In this document: in pieces, positions 1 through 8,923 of the stretch
Layout: every line of letters begins with the position of its first letter
Position numbering within the stretch: position 1 is the first letter of the stretch
Source of the DNA: Solirubrobacterales bacterium
GTDB lineage: Bacteria; Actinomycetota; Thermoleophilia; Solirubrobacterales; 70-9
Assembly (NCBI GenBank): GCA_013821475.1
Contig: JACDGU010000002.1
Location: 1-49,082, forward strand
Direction of reading: 5' to 3'
DNA: 49,082 nt
Notes under the pieces: generated by a model
Database searches by the model: none
What the model saw: only the letters and a program-made list of their open reading frames with translations
What the model was told of the DNA's origin: nothing
Program-made: the position numbers and the translations under genes

Positions 1-50
1 GGGTGGACCCCACCTGCGCGAACTGCGGGGAGGCTTGGCGAGGTCCACCC
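1..50. repeat. Structured terminal repeat, copy A (9-bp stem gggtggacc/ggtccaccc around a 32-nt core)
   Basis: gggtggacc (1-9) is the exact reverse complement of ggtccaccc (42-50); the core cacctgcgcgaactgcggggaggcttggcgag (11-42) recurs inverted at 49046-49077 with one mismatch. Confidence 0.8.
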
Positions 51-170
51 GACTCCCCGGACCACATCCGCTCCCAGTCTCCGGGTCTTGGCGTTCCGTG
101 GTTACTTATCGACGCTATGGGTGCAAAAGGAACCGCGGGACGCGGCCGGCGCCGGATTTGCTGGCCCCTC

Positions 171-803
171 TTAGGCGACCGGGCTGATCAACGCCACCGG
201 TAGCGCCAGGCCGGCGGAGCGGCGCAGGGTCGCGATCCGGCGGCCGGGCTGGACCGCGGCGCGGGCCTCGCTGACGCGCTCGCCGAGCCCGGCGACGGTG
301 GCGTCGAGATCGGGGGCGAGGAAGGCGAGGCCCCAGAAGAAGGCCGACCGCTCGGCGCCGCCGCCGCGCTCGATCGCCTCGGGTGGCTCCTGGACCACCT
401 CGAGGATCGTCGCGCCGAGGCGGAAGAATGCCTGCCGCGGGGCGCCGGCGGGGGTCGGCTCCTCGCGGATCCGGCGCAAATCGAGGCCGGCGGCGCTCAG
501 AGCGGTGACGGTGCGGTCGAGCGCCGGGGTGATCGCCACCAGGTGATCGAGGCGAGTGACGCCGTTGGGGTGTTCGCCTTGCGGACTGGGCGGCGGACGC
601 TCGGAGCACCTCGTCGGCAAGCCGTCGAGCTCGGTCGCCTCCGCACCCCGCAGCGACCAGCCGACGAGCCCCTTGCCCGCGGCCGCGCCGAGGCGGATCC
701 GCAGCTCGCCGCAGACACAGGTATCGCCGTCCAGCTCGAACCCGAGCGCCGACCAGGGCGCCGGCGAGTCGGCCACCGTCAGCTCGTCGATCCTCACCGC
801 CAC
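171..803 (-). CDS. VOC/glyoxalase-like domain protein
   Basis: 210-aa ORF; LDHLVAITPALDRTVTALSAAGLDLRRIREE...RQAFFRLGATILEVVQEP is VOC-like. Confidence 0.8.
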   Translation of the reverse strand: MAVRIDELTVADSPAPWSALGFELDGDTCVCGELRIRLGAAAGKGLVGWSLRGAEATELDGLPTRCSERPPPSPQGEHPNGVTRLDHLVAITPALDRTVTALSAAGLDLRRIREEPTPAGAPRQAFFRLGATILEVVQEPPEAIERGGGAERSAFFWGLAFLAPDLDATVAGLGERVSEARAAVQPGRRIATLRRSAGLALPVALISPVA

Positions 804-839
804 CCGCGCAACCTATCCCCTCCCACTACAGTCGCGCCG

Positions 840-1772
840 ATGGTCTACTTCAGCCACCCGGCCTGCCTGGAGCACGATCCGCGGACCGAGCTGCCGGGGC
901 ACCCCGAGAACCCCGAGCGGCTGCGCGTGCTCGAGGCCCACCTCGAGCGGCTCGACTGGCTCGGCTGGGAGCGGCGGCCGGCGCCGGCAGCGGGTGAGGC
1001 GGAGCTGGAGCTCGTCCACAGCCGCGCCCACGTCGAGCGCATCCGCGAGCTCTGCGAGGCGGGCGGCGGGCCGATCGACGTCGACACCGCGGTCGGTTCG
1101 GCCTCCTACCAGGCTGCGCTGCACGCCGCCGGCGGTGCCTGCGAGATGACCCGCGCCCTGCTCGGCGGCGAGGCCAGGTGCGGCTTCTGCGCGGTGCGGC
1201 CCCCGGGCCACCACGCCGAACCGGAACAGGCGATGGGCTTCTGTCTCTTCAACACCGTCGCCGTCGCCGCGGCCCTGGCGATCGCCGAGCTCGGCGCCGG
1301 GCGGGTCTTCGTCTTCGACTGGGACGTCCACCACGGGAACGGCACCGAGGCGGCCTTCCGCGAGCGCGATGACGTCCTCTACGCGAGCATCCACCAGGCC
1401 GGAATCTTCCCCGGCACCGGGGCCCGCACCGAAACCGGCATCGGTCCCGGCGAGGGCTTCACGATCAACCTGCCGGTGCCGGCGGGGTCGGGCGAGGAGA
1501 CCTGGCTGCCGCTGGTCGAGGATGTCGTCGTCCCCGCCGCCGAGCGCTTCCGGCCCGACCTGGTGCTGATCTCCGCCGGCTACGACGCCCACACCGCCGA
1601 CCCGCTGGCCGGCTGCGAGCTGGCGACCGAGTCCTTCGCACGCATGAGTCGCCAGATGCGCGATTTCGCCACCAGCGCCGGCGCCCCGCTCGGCGTCGTC
1701 CTCGAGGGTGGTTACGAACCACAGGCGAGCGCCGAGTCGGTGGCGGCGACGCTGGCCGCGCTCGCCGAGTAG
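840..1772 (+). CDS. Histone deacetylase family protein (AcuC/HDAC-like)
   Basis: ATG at 840 inside the longer ORF; HPENPERL, RPPGHHAE, FDWDVHHGNGT, SAGYDAH, LEGGY motifs. Confidence 0.93.
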   Translation: MVYFSHPACLEHDPRTELPGHPENPERLRVLEAHLERLDWLGWERRPAPAAGEAELELVHSRAHVERIRELCEAGGGPIDVDTAVGSASYQAALHAAGGACEMTRALLGGEARCGFCAVRPPGHHAEPEQAMGFCLFNTVAVAAALAIAELGAGRVFVFDWDVHHGNGTEAAFRERDDVLYASIHQAGIFPGTGARTETGIGPGEGFTINLPVPAGSGEETWLPLVEDVVVPAAERFRPDLVLISAGYDAHTADPLAGCELATESFARMSRQMRDFATSAGAPLGVVLEGGYEPQASAESVAATLAALAE

Positions 1773-1785
1773 CCGCCGGTCCTCC

Positions 1786-2556
1786 CTATCCCGCAGCGAT
1801 CAGCTCCTCGAGCGTGCTGCCGCCGAGCACCGAGTGCGGCTGTTCGGCGACGACGTCGGTACCCGGCTGGGCCTCGTCGTCGCGGCGCTTGATCAGCAGC
1901 CACTGCGGCTTCTCGCCGGGGCGAGTGCGCTGCAGGGCGAAGCCGCCGCGCAGCTTCTCACCGTGGAGGACGAAGACGGCGTGGCCGCGCTCGAGCGCCT
2001 GCGGCCACGCCACCCGGCCGCCCTGCTCGTAGCCGCCGCGGTCCCAGACGATCACGCCGCCGCCCGCGGTCGGTCCCTCGAACTCGTTGTGGGAAACGTC
2101 GTGGTCGCCGACCTCGACCGCGAGGCGTTTGACCGCCGGGTCCATCGACGGGCCCTTGGGCACGGCCCAGGAGCGCATCGTGCCGTCGACCTCGAGCCGG
2201 AGATCGAAATGGTGCGCGGTGGCGGCGTGCTCCTGGACGACGAAGACGCCGGCGTCGACGCCGCGGACGGCGAACTGCTCGTGGCCCTCGGCCTTGACCG
2301 GCTCGACCGCGACCTCGTCGACCGCCGCCCCCGGCGGACCGTCGCCGAGGAAGGCAAGGAGCCCGTCGACCGCCGCCTGCGAGCCCTCGGCGTGGATGAG
2401 GACGCTGCCGTCTTCGGCATTGCGCACCCAGCCCAGGGCGCCGAGCTCACGCGCGCGACCCAGGGTCGCTTCGCGGAACCCGACTTCCTGGACCCGGCCG
2501 CGGACGGTGGCGCGGACCGCCGCCTCTGCCTTTGCCTTCTTCGCCGACCCGGCCAC
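1786..2556 (-). CDS. Acylphosphatase / LigD-type DNA 3'-phosphoesterase fusion protein
   Basis: N-term VRGRVQEVGFREATLGRARELGALGWVRNAEDGSV (acylphosphatase); C-term VVQEHAATAHHFDLRLEVDGTMRSWAVPKGPSMDPAVKRLAVEVGDH (LigD PE domain). Confidence 0.88.
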   Translation of the reverse strand: MAGSAKKAKAEAAVRATVRGRVQEVGFREATLGRARELGALGWVRNAEDGSVLIHAEGSQAAVDGLLAFLGDGPPGAAVDEVAVEPVKAEGHEQFAVRGVDAGVFVVQEHAATAHHFDLRLEVDGTMRSWAVPKGPSMDPAVKRLAVEVGDHDVSHNEFEGPTAGGGVIVWDRGGYEQGGRVAWPQALERGHAVFVLHGEKLRGGFALQRTRPGEKPQWLLIKRRDDEAQPGTDVVAEQPHSVLGGSTLEELIAAG

Positions 2557-2564
2557 CTCGCGCG

Positions 2565-2993
2565 CTAGCTCTTGCCGGTGCGGCCCAGGTACTCGTCGAG
2601 CTGCCGGCTCTTTTCGGTGTCCTCGTAGACCTCGTACTCACGCAGCTTGCCCCAGGCGATCCGGCCCCAGATCACATAGCGGTTGTCGTATACCCGCCCG
2701 TCTTCGGGATCGTCGAGATGGATGTAGCCGCGGACACAGATCGTCTGCCGCCAGGGGAACCCCTTGAGGACCACTTCCTCCGGGTAGATCTGCAGGTCGA
2801 GGCTGGCGAAGCGTTGGAGCCACTCGCGCAGCTCGCGCTTGTTGCTCGCGCCCGGCGCGAACGAGCTCTCGCCGGGGAAGCTGAAGCGGATGTCCTCGGC
2901 GTCCATCGCCAGCGTCGGCCCGACGTCACCCTCCCGCATCGAGCTCATGTTGCGGGCAATCATCTTTCCGGCCAGCCACGACAGCATCGGCAC
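2565..2993 (-). CDS. NTF2/SnoaL-like protein
   Basis: 142-aa ORF of NTF2-like character. Confidence 0.6.
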   Translation of the reverse strand: MPMLSWLAGKMIARNMSSMREGDVGPTLAMDAEDIRFSFPGESSFAPGASNKRELREWLQRFASLDLQIYPEEVVLKGFPWRQTICVRGYIHLDDPEDGRVYDNRYVIWGRIAWGKLREYEVYEDTEKSRQLDEYLGRTGKS

Positions 2994-3071
2994 TCCCTTC
3001 GTTGGTCTTCGCCCGCAAGGCTAGCTCGCGACCGGCCTTCGGACGCGAGCCCGAACCCGTACGCTGCGGCC

Positions 3072-3311
3072 GTGAGCGAACTGGACGAGGAGCAGGTCGG
3101 GCGGGAGGAGCCGTTTCCGAACCCGCCGGCGGCGCCGCCGAAACCGACGCTGCCCAAACAGCCTTCCCACGATCAGAAGCCCTCCGCGCCCTCACCCGGC
3201 TCGGCTCCCGCCGAACCGGTCCCCGGCGAGCCGGGTTCCGACGAGGATCCGGTCGAGCCCACCTCGCCGGCCGACGCCGGCGAACCCGACTCGCTCGGGC
3301 CTGGCATCTGA
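3072..3311 (+). CDS. Short Pro/Glu-rich low-complexity hypothetical protein
   Basis: GTG start, VSELDEEQVGREEPFPNPPAAPPKPT...; followed directly by a GC hairpin. Confidence 0.4.
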   Translation: MSELDEEQVGREEPFPNPPAAPPKPTLPKQPSHDQKPSAPSPGSAPAEPVPGEPGSDEDPVEPTSPADAGEPDSLGPGI

Positions 3312-3331
3312 GCCCCCGGCTCCGGGGGGGG
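3312..3331 (+). terminator. GC-rich stem-loop after the 3072 ORF
   Basis: gcccccggctccgggggggc; no T-tract. Confidence 0.5.
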
Positions 3332-3398
3332 CGAGGCACTTAGTTGCAAATGAGACTAATGTCCTCCGGGAGGATGGCACTAACGGGGGCGGCAACTC

Positions 3399-3680
3399 AT
3401 GCGTAGGTCCGATTTCGCGATCGGCGTCCGCTACCACGGGCCCGATAACGAGGCTGCGCCCTGGTTTCACCGCTCGCTGGCGGAGATCCGCAGACGCCGG
3501 GAGGGCGCCGTCTGGATCGAAATCGAGAACTCCGACGGCAGCGAGACCGGCTCGCTGGCGGCGGTCAGCGAGGGGCCGACGGTGCCGAGCTTCAATGGGA
3601 CCGTCGAACTGGTCGGCGGCCGGACCATCGGCTGCGACGGCATCACCGCCTTCAGGTTGCTGCCGCCTCGCCGTCCCTGA
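3399..3680 (+). CDS. Hypothetical protein
   Basis: 93-aa ORF preceded by an inverted-repeat leader. Confidence 0.55.
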   Translation: MRRSDFAIGVRYHGPDNEAAPWFHRSLAEIRRRREGAVWIEIENSDGSETGSLAAVSEGPTVPSFNGTVELVGGRTIGCDGITAFRLLPPRRP

Positions 3681-4248
3681 CCTCCTCGGAGATCTCCACT
3701 CCCAACGCCAGCTGACCCTCCGCCCGGCCCCCGACGGCGCTCTTACGCACGCCGCTCCAGCCCTCCAGCTCGAGCAGCACGCGCTTGCGCTCGAGGCCGC
3801 CGAAATAGCCGGTCAGCGAGCCGTCGGCGCCGATCACCCGGTGACAGGGGACGAGGACCGGGACCGGGTTGCGCCCGACCGCCTGGCCGACGACCCGCGC
3901 CCGCAGGTGGGGCTCGACGCCGGCCGGATAGAGGGACTCGTCAAGCGCCCGTGCGAGCCCGCCGTAGGTCGTCGTCTTCCCGTAGGGGATCTCGAGCAGC
4001 CGCTCCCAGACCGCTCGCTGCAGCGGTGCGCCGTGCAGATCGAGATCGAGATCGAAGCCCTGCATCTCGCCGCCGAAGTAGGCGTCGAGCTGGGCCGCCA
4101 CCTCGGGCAGCGGGCGCCTCGCCTCCTGCGGCAGTCGCGGGGCGGTGCCCGAGAAGTGGATGTTGGTGATCCCGCTCGCTGCCGCAACCACCGTCAGCGG
4201 CCCGATCGGGCCCTCGTGGATCGTCCAGCTGAGTCTTTCTTTGCCCAT
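3652..4248 (-). CDS. ogt: Methylated-DNA--[protein]-cysteine S-methyltransferase
   Basis: VGRNPVPVLVPCHRVIGADGSLTGYFGGLERKRVLLELEG, with PCHRV active site. Confidence 0.95.
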   Translation of the reverse strand: MGKERLSWTIHEGPIGPLTVVAAASGITNIHFSGTAPRLPQEARRPLPEVAAQLDAYFGGEMQGFDLDLDLHGAPLQRAVWERLLEIPYGKTTTYGGLARALDESLYPAGVEPHLRARVVGQAVGRNPVPVLVPCHRVIGADGSLTGYFGGLERKRVLLELEGWSGVRKSAVGGRAEGQLALGVEISEEVRDGEAAAT

Positions 4249-4431
4249 CGCGTCCTTCTGTCGGGGTCCTCACGTTGAAAACGGTGGCGGGGACGAGAAC
4301 GTGAGATGGCGCTCCCGGGTTTCCGCGGAGCGAGACGGGATCGTAGTTCCGCCGACATCCGCCCCGATGCAGCACCGATCGGCGGGGCGGGCCGTCACTG
4401 GCCGAAGGAGGGGCGCGACTAGCATGGCCAG

Positions 4432-5136
4432 ATGGCCGGGCCGATCGATCGCTGGCGGGAACGGCGAGCGTCGCAGGCAATTCCCGGCGCGATCCTCCAG
4501 ACGCCGACCGACGAGACCTCGCTCGACTCGGAGACCGGCGCGGTCACCTCGCGCCAGGGCGCCGAGATCATCCTCCCCGCCGCGGCGATCGAAGGCCTCT
4601 GGGATCCCGAGCATCTCGAGCGCGTCGCCCGCACCTACTGGATCACCCTGCGGCGCTTCACCCTCGGCCTGATGCACGTCGACTACACGGAGACCGAGCG
4701 CTCGGTCGTGCTGCTCACGCGCCGCTTGCCGCTGCTCACCTTCAAGGCGCCCGAATACGAGATGGACCGTGGCCGCGGCATCGTCCGTTGGCGGATCGCC
4801 CGGGGGCTGCTCGTCTCCGGCCGCGGCCGCGACGGCGACGGCTACCTGGAGATCGACATCCAGCGCCGCGACGAGCCCGAGAAGGAACGGGTTCGCCTGC
4901 TCATCTCGGTCGAGGTGGCGAACTACTACCCGGCGCTGACCGGCCTCTCGCGGCGGATCTACGTCCAGACCCAGTCGCGGATCCACGTCGTCGCCTGCAA
5001 CTTCTTCCTCCGCCGCCTGGTCAAGCGCGAACTCGCCCCCTCCCGGGTGGGGCAGTTCGCCGGCCCGCGCTCGGCCGAGCAGGCACCGGAGCCGAACCCC
5101 GTCCGCGAGCGCGACGCCTCCGAACGACCGAGCTGA
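4432..5136 (+). CDS. Conserved hypothetical protein
   Basis: 234-aa ORF, coherent codon usage. Confidence 0.7.
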   Translation: MAGPIDRWRERRASQAIPGAILQTPTDETSLDSETGAVTSRQGAEIILPAAAIEGLWDPEHLERVARTYWITLRRFTLGLMHVDYTETERSVVLLTRRLPLLTFKAPEYEMDRGRGIVRWRIARGLLVSGRGRDGDGYLEIDIQRRDEPEKERVRLLISVEVANYYPALTGLSRRIYVQTQSRIHVVACNFFLRRLVKRELAPSRVGQFAGPRSAEQAPEPNPVRERDASERPS

Positions 5137-5205
5137 CCCCTCCCGGGCGGCTGGGCCGCACGATGCAGGTCTCAACCGCCGTCTCCGGCGCCCGATGCAT
5201 CAAGG

Positions 5206-5769
5206 GTGAGGCAGCGAATCGCAACCACCCTGCTCGCCGCGGTCGTCCTTTTTGCCTGCTTCGGTTCCGGCGCCCTGCTCGGCAGCGCTCAGGCCGCCTC
5301 CGGAGGCTTTTCCTCGGCGAGCGAACCCGTCCCGGTGGAAACGCCGGCCGGCGAACCGGGCGTCTCGACCCTGGTCGGGGAAAAGGCGATCGCTCCGCCT
5401 GACGCTCCGCCGGCGGTCACTCAGGCAATCGCCGCCGCGAACCGGATCCGCAGCACCCCCTACGTCTGGGGCGGCGGCCACGGGCGCTGGTGGGACCGCG
5501 GCTACGACTGCTCCGGCTCGGTCAGCTACGCCCTTCACGGCGGCGGCCTGCTCGAAGCACCGCTGGTCTCCGGCTCGTTCACGACCTGGGGCGAACCCGG
5601 GCCGGGCACCTGGATCACGATCTACGCCAACCGCAAGCACGTCTACGCGGTGATCGCCGGGCTGCGCTGGGACACCGGCGGCGACCTCGCCGGCACCACC
5701 GGCCCCCGCTGGCATGCCGAACCGCCCTACCCCAAGGGCTTCGTCGTCCGTCACCCGGTCGGGTACTAG
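5206..5769 (+). CDS. Secreted NlpC/P60-like cell-wall peptidase
   Basis: N-terminal hydrophobic signal; STPYVWGGGHGRWWDRGYDCSGSVSYALHGGGLL; paralog of 23204-24067. Confidence 0.85.
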   Translation: MRQRIATTLLAAVVLFACFGSGALLGSAQAASGGFSSASEPVPVETPAGEPGVSTLVGEKAIAPPDAPPAVTQAIAAANRIRSTPYVWGGGHGRWWDRGYDCSGSVSYALHGGGLLEAPLVSGSFTTWGEPGPGTWITIYANRKHVYAVIAGLRWDTGGDLAGTTGPRWHAEPPYPKGFVVRHPVGY

Positions 5770-5946
5770 CGCGCTCCCAGGTGGAGGGACGTCCCTAGCC
5801 CGGCGAGGGTGCCAGCGCACGGATGACGGTGCGATTGCGGCCCCCGACCTTGCTCGCTTCGGGCGGCCGCCGGTTATGTAACTTCACCCTTCTGAATCGG
5901 CAGGAATCGCCCCGAGCCGTAGTCCGCCCTACCTGAGGAGCAACCG

Positions 5947-6987
5947 ATGACCTACGCCGCCCACCCGGAGCGCTACGACGGAAAGATGAAGTACCGCCGC
6001 TGCGGGCGCTCGGGACTCGACCTGCCGGTCCTCTCGCTCGGCTACTGGCACAACTTCGGCGACGACCGCCCCTTCGAGATTCAGCAGGCGATCTCGCGCC
6101 GGGCCTTCGACCTCGGTATCACCCATCACGACCTGGCCAACAACTACGGACCGCCATACGGGGCGGCGGAGATCAACTTCGGGCGCCTGATGCGCGAGGA
6201 CTTCGGCCCCTACCGCGACGAGATGGTGATCTCGACCAAGGCCGGTTGGGACATGTGGCCCGGCCCCTACGGCCAGGGCGGCGGCTCGCGCAAGTACCTG
6301 CTCGCCTCGCTCGACCAGTCGCTGACCCGGATGGGCCTCGACTACGTCGACGTCTTCTACTCGCACCGGCTCGATGCCTCGACGCCGCTGGAGGAGACGA
6401 TGGGCGCGCTCGACAGCGCCGTGCGCCAGGGCAAGGCGCTCTACGTCGGCATCTCCTCCTACGACGCCGAGCGCACCCGCCAGGCCGAGGCGATCCTGCG
6501 CGAGCTCGGCACGGCGCTGCTGATCCACCAGCCCTCCTACTCGATGCTGAACCGCTGGATCGAGGACGAGGGCCTGCTCGAGGCGGCAGGCGAGCTGCAG
6601 ATCGGCGTGATCGGCTTCACCGCCCTCGCCCAGGGCCTGCTGACCGGCCGCTACCTCGACGGGATCCCGGACGACTCGCGCGCCGCCCAGGACAAGACCT
6701 TGGACAGAGCCTGGCTCAGCGAGGAGATGATCGAGCGCCTGCGAACGCTGAACGAGATCGCGGCGCGGCGCGGCCAGAGCCTTGCCCAGCTGGCGCTGGC
6801 CTGGGCGCTGCGCGACGAGCGGATGACCTCGCTGGTGATCGGCGCCTCCTCGGTCGAGCAGCTCGAGCAGAACGTCGACGCCCTCGACAACCTCTCGCTC
6901 TCGGCGCAGGAGCTGGCGGAGATCGACCGGCTCGACGGCGGCGGCGAGGTCGACCTCTGGGACAAGGCGCGCGTCGGCGCCTGGTAG
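5947..6987 (+). CDS. Aldo/keto reductase (YghZ-like)
   Basis: MKYRRCGRSGLDLPVLSLGYWHNFGDD...LANNYGPPYGAAEINFGR; RBS gaggag upstream. Confidence 0.93.
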   Translation: MTYAAHPERYDGKMKYRRCGRSGLDLPVLSLGYWHNFGDDRPFEIQQAISRRAFDLGITHHDLANNYGPPYGAAEINFGRLMREDFGPYRDEMVISTKAGWDMWPGPYGQGGGSRKYLLASLDQSLTRMGLDYVDVFYSHRLDASTPLEETMGALDSAVRQGKALYVGISSYDAERTRQAEAILRELGTALLIHQPSYSMLNRWIEDEGLLEAAGELQIGVIGFTALAQGLLTGRYLDGIPDDSRAAQDKTLDRAWLSEEMIERLRTLNEIAARRGQSLAQLALAWALRDERMTSLVIGASSVEQLEQNVDALDNLSLSAQELAEIDRLDGGGEVDLWDKARVGAW

Positions 6988-6991
6988 CCAC

Positions 6992-8905
6992 TTGGCCGAC
7001 TCTCCACAGCCGAACAGCGACCGCACCGCCTGGAGCCGTAACCTGGCGACGCCGGTGCGCGACTTCCTCGGCACCGAGACCGGCAGCGCCGTCGTCCTCG
7101 TCGCCGCGGTGATGGCGGCTCTCGCCTGGGCGAACATCGACTTCAGTGGCTACCGCGAACTGTGGTCCACCCACCTGATGATCAGGGTCGGCTCGCACGG
7201 GATCAACGCCGACCTGCGGACCTGGGTCAACCAGGGCCTGATGACGCTGTTCTTCCTCGTCGTCGGCCTCGAGGCCAAACGCGAGCTCGACCTCGGCGAG
7301 CTGCGCGAGCGGACCCGGGTCTGGATCCCGGCGGCGGCGGCACTGGGCGGGATCGTCGCGGCGGTCGGCATCTACCTGGTGTTCAACGCCGGCGGCGACG
7401 GGGCCGGCGGCTGGGGAGTGGCGATGTCGACCGACACGGCGCTGGCGCTCGGAGTCCTCGCCCTCGCCGCGCCGACCGGCTCGACCCGGCTGCGGGTCTT
7501 CCTCCTCACCCTGGTCGTCGTCGACGATCTCGTCGCGCTGGCGATCATCGTCATCGCCTACACCGACTCGGTCGACACGATGGCGCTGGCGATCGCGATC
7601 GCCCTCTTCGCGGTCCTCGCCCTGTTGCGCTTCCTGCCCAGCAGGCGCGGCCCGGTCGCGGTCGTGGTCGGCACCGCGATCTGGGTCGCGATGTACGAGT
7701 CGGGGATCGACCCGGTGATCGCCGGCCTCGCGATCGGCCTCGTCACCACCGCCTACCCGCCCTCGCGCCACGAGCTCGAGCGGGCGACCGACCTGACCCG
7801 CGAGTTCCGCGAGCAGCCGACGCCCGGCCTCGCCTCCTCGGCGCGGCGCAGCCTGGCCGAGGCGATCTCGCCGAACGAGCGCCTGCAGTACTCCCTGCAT
7901 CCCTGGACCAGCTACGTGATCGTGCCCCTCTTCGCGCTCGCCAATGCCGGCATCCACCTCACCGGCGGCCTCGTCTCCGACGCGGTCTCCTCGCCGATCA
8001 CGATCGGGCTCGTCCTCGCCTACGTCGTCGGCAAGCCACTCGGCATCTTCGCCGCGCCCTGGATCTCGACCCGGCGGATCTTCGGCGGCGGCAAGCTGAC
8101 GATCACCTGGCCCGGCCTGCTCGGCACCGGCGCCGCCGCCGGCGTCGGCTTCACCGTCTCCTTCCTGATCGCCAGCCTCGCCTTCACCGGTGCCGAGCTG
8201 GAAGAGGCGAAGATCGGCATCCTCGTCGCCGCCCTGATCTCACCGCTGCTGGCGCTGGCGGTGTTCCGCGGCGCGGCGAAGATGATCCCCGCCAGCCGCC
8301 GCCTCGACCAGCTACGCCGCACCGCGGACGCGATCATCGACCTCTCCGACGACGTCGACTCCGAGCGCGACCACATCCGCGGCGACGCCGACGGCCCGGT
8401 GACCCTGGTCGAGTACGCCGACTTCGAGTGCCCCTACTGCGGCCGGGCCGAGCCGACGATCCGCGAGCTGCTGGCCCTGAACAAGGGCGACGGCCTGCGC
8501 TACGTCTTCCGCCACCTGCCGCTCAGCGACGTCCACCCGCACGCACAGCTGGCGGCCGAGGCCTCGGAGGCGGCCAGCGCGCAGGGCTCGTTCTGGGAGA
8601 TGCACGACACCCTGATGGAGCACCAGGGTGAGCTCGATCTCGATGACGTCAGCCGTTACGCCCAGGAGCTCGGCCTCGACTCCGCCCGGCTCGAAGAGGA
8701 CGTGCGCCGCCGCCACTACCGCGGCCGGGTCGCCGAGGACGTCGCCAGCGCCGACAGCAGCGGCGTCTCCGGAACGCCGACCTTCTTCATCAACGGACGC
8801 CGCCACCAGGGTGTTTACGACATCGGCACGCTGACCGAGTCGATCCGGCGGGCGAAGAAGATCGCCGACGCCGAAGCCCGGGAACTGGCCCACCCGAAGG
8901 GTTGA
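6992..8905 (+). CDS. nhaA: Na+/H+ antiporter NhaA with C-terminal DsbA/thioredoxin-like domain
   Basis: NhaA core (FFLVVGLEAKRELDLGEL, LTLVVVDDLVALAIIVIAYT) followed by DGPVTLVEYADFECPYCGRAEPTIREL (CPYC) and GVSGTPTFFINGRRHQG. Confidence 0.95.
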   Translation: MADSPQPNSDRTAWSRNLATPVRDFLGTETGSAVVLVAAVMAALAWANIDFSGYRELWSTHLMIRVGSHGINADLRTWVNQGLMTLFFLVVGLEAKRELDLGELRERTRVWIPAAAALGGIVAAVGIYLVFNAGGDGAGGWGVAMSTDTALALGVLALAAPTGSTRLRVFLLTLVVVDDLVALAIIVIAYTDSVDTMALAIAIALFAVLALLRFLPSRRGPVAVVVGTAIWVAMYESGIDPVIAGLAIGLVTTAYPPSRHELERATDLTREFREQPTPGLASSARRSLAEAISPNERLQYSLHPWTSYVIVPLFALANAGIHLTGGLVSDAVSSPITIGLVLAYVVGKPLGIFAAPWISTRRIFGGGKLTITWPGLLGTGAAAGVGFTVSFLIASLAFTGAELEEAKIGILVAALISPLLALAVFRGAAKMIPASRRLDQLRRTADAIIDLSDDVDSERDHIRGDADGPVTLVEYADFECPYCGRAEPTIRELLALNKGDGLRYVFRHLPLSDVHPHAQLAAEASEAASAQGSFWEMHDTLMEHQGELDLDDVSRYAQELGLDSARLEEDVRRRHYRGRVAEDVASADSSGVSGTPTFFINGRRHQGVYDIGTLTESIRRAKKIADAEARELAHPKG

Positions 8906-8923
8906 GCGCCCCTCACGCGACCC

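Noticed and set aside
3-203. ORF with a CANCGEAW zinc-finger-like string
   Set aside because: The string is produced by the structured repeat; the other copy reads CANSGEAW, losing the Cys, so it is more likely non-coding
5929-7137. 402-aa minus-strand ORF
   Set aside because: Antisense to the aldo/keto reductase; no domain-like sequence
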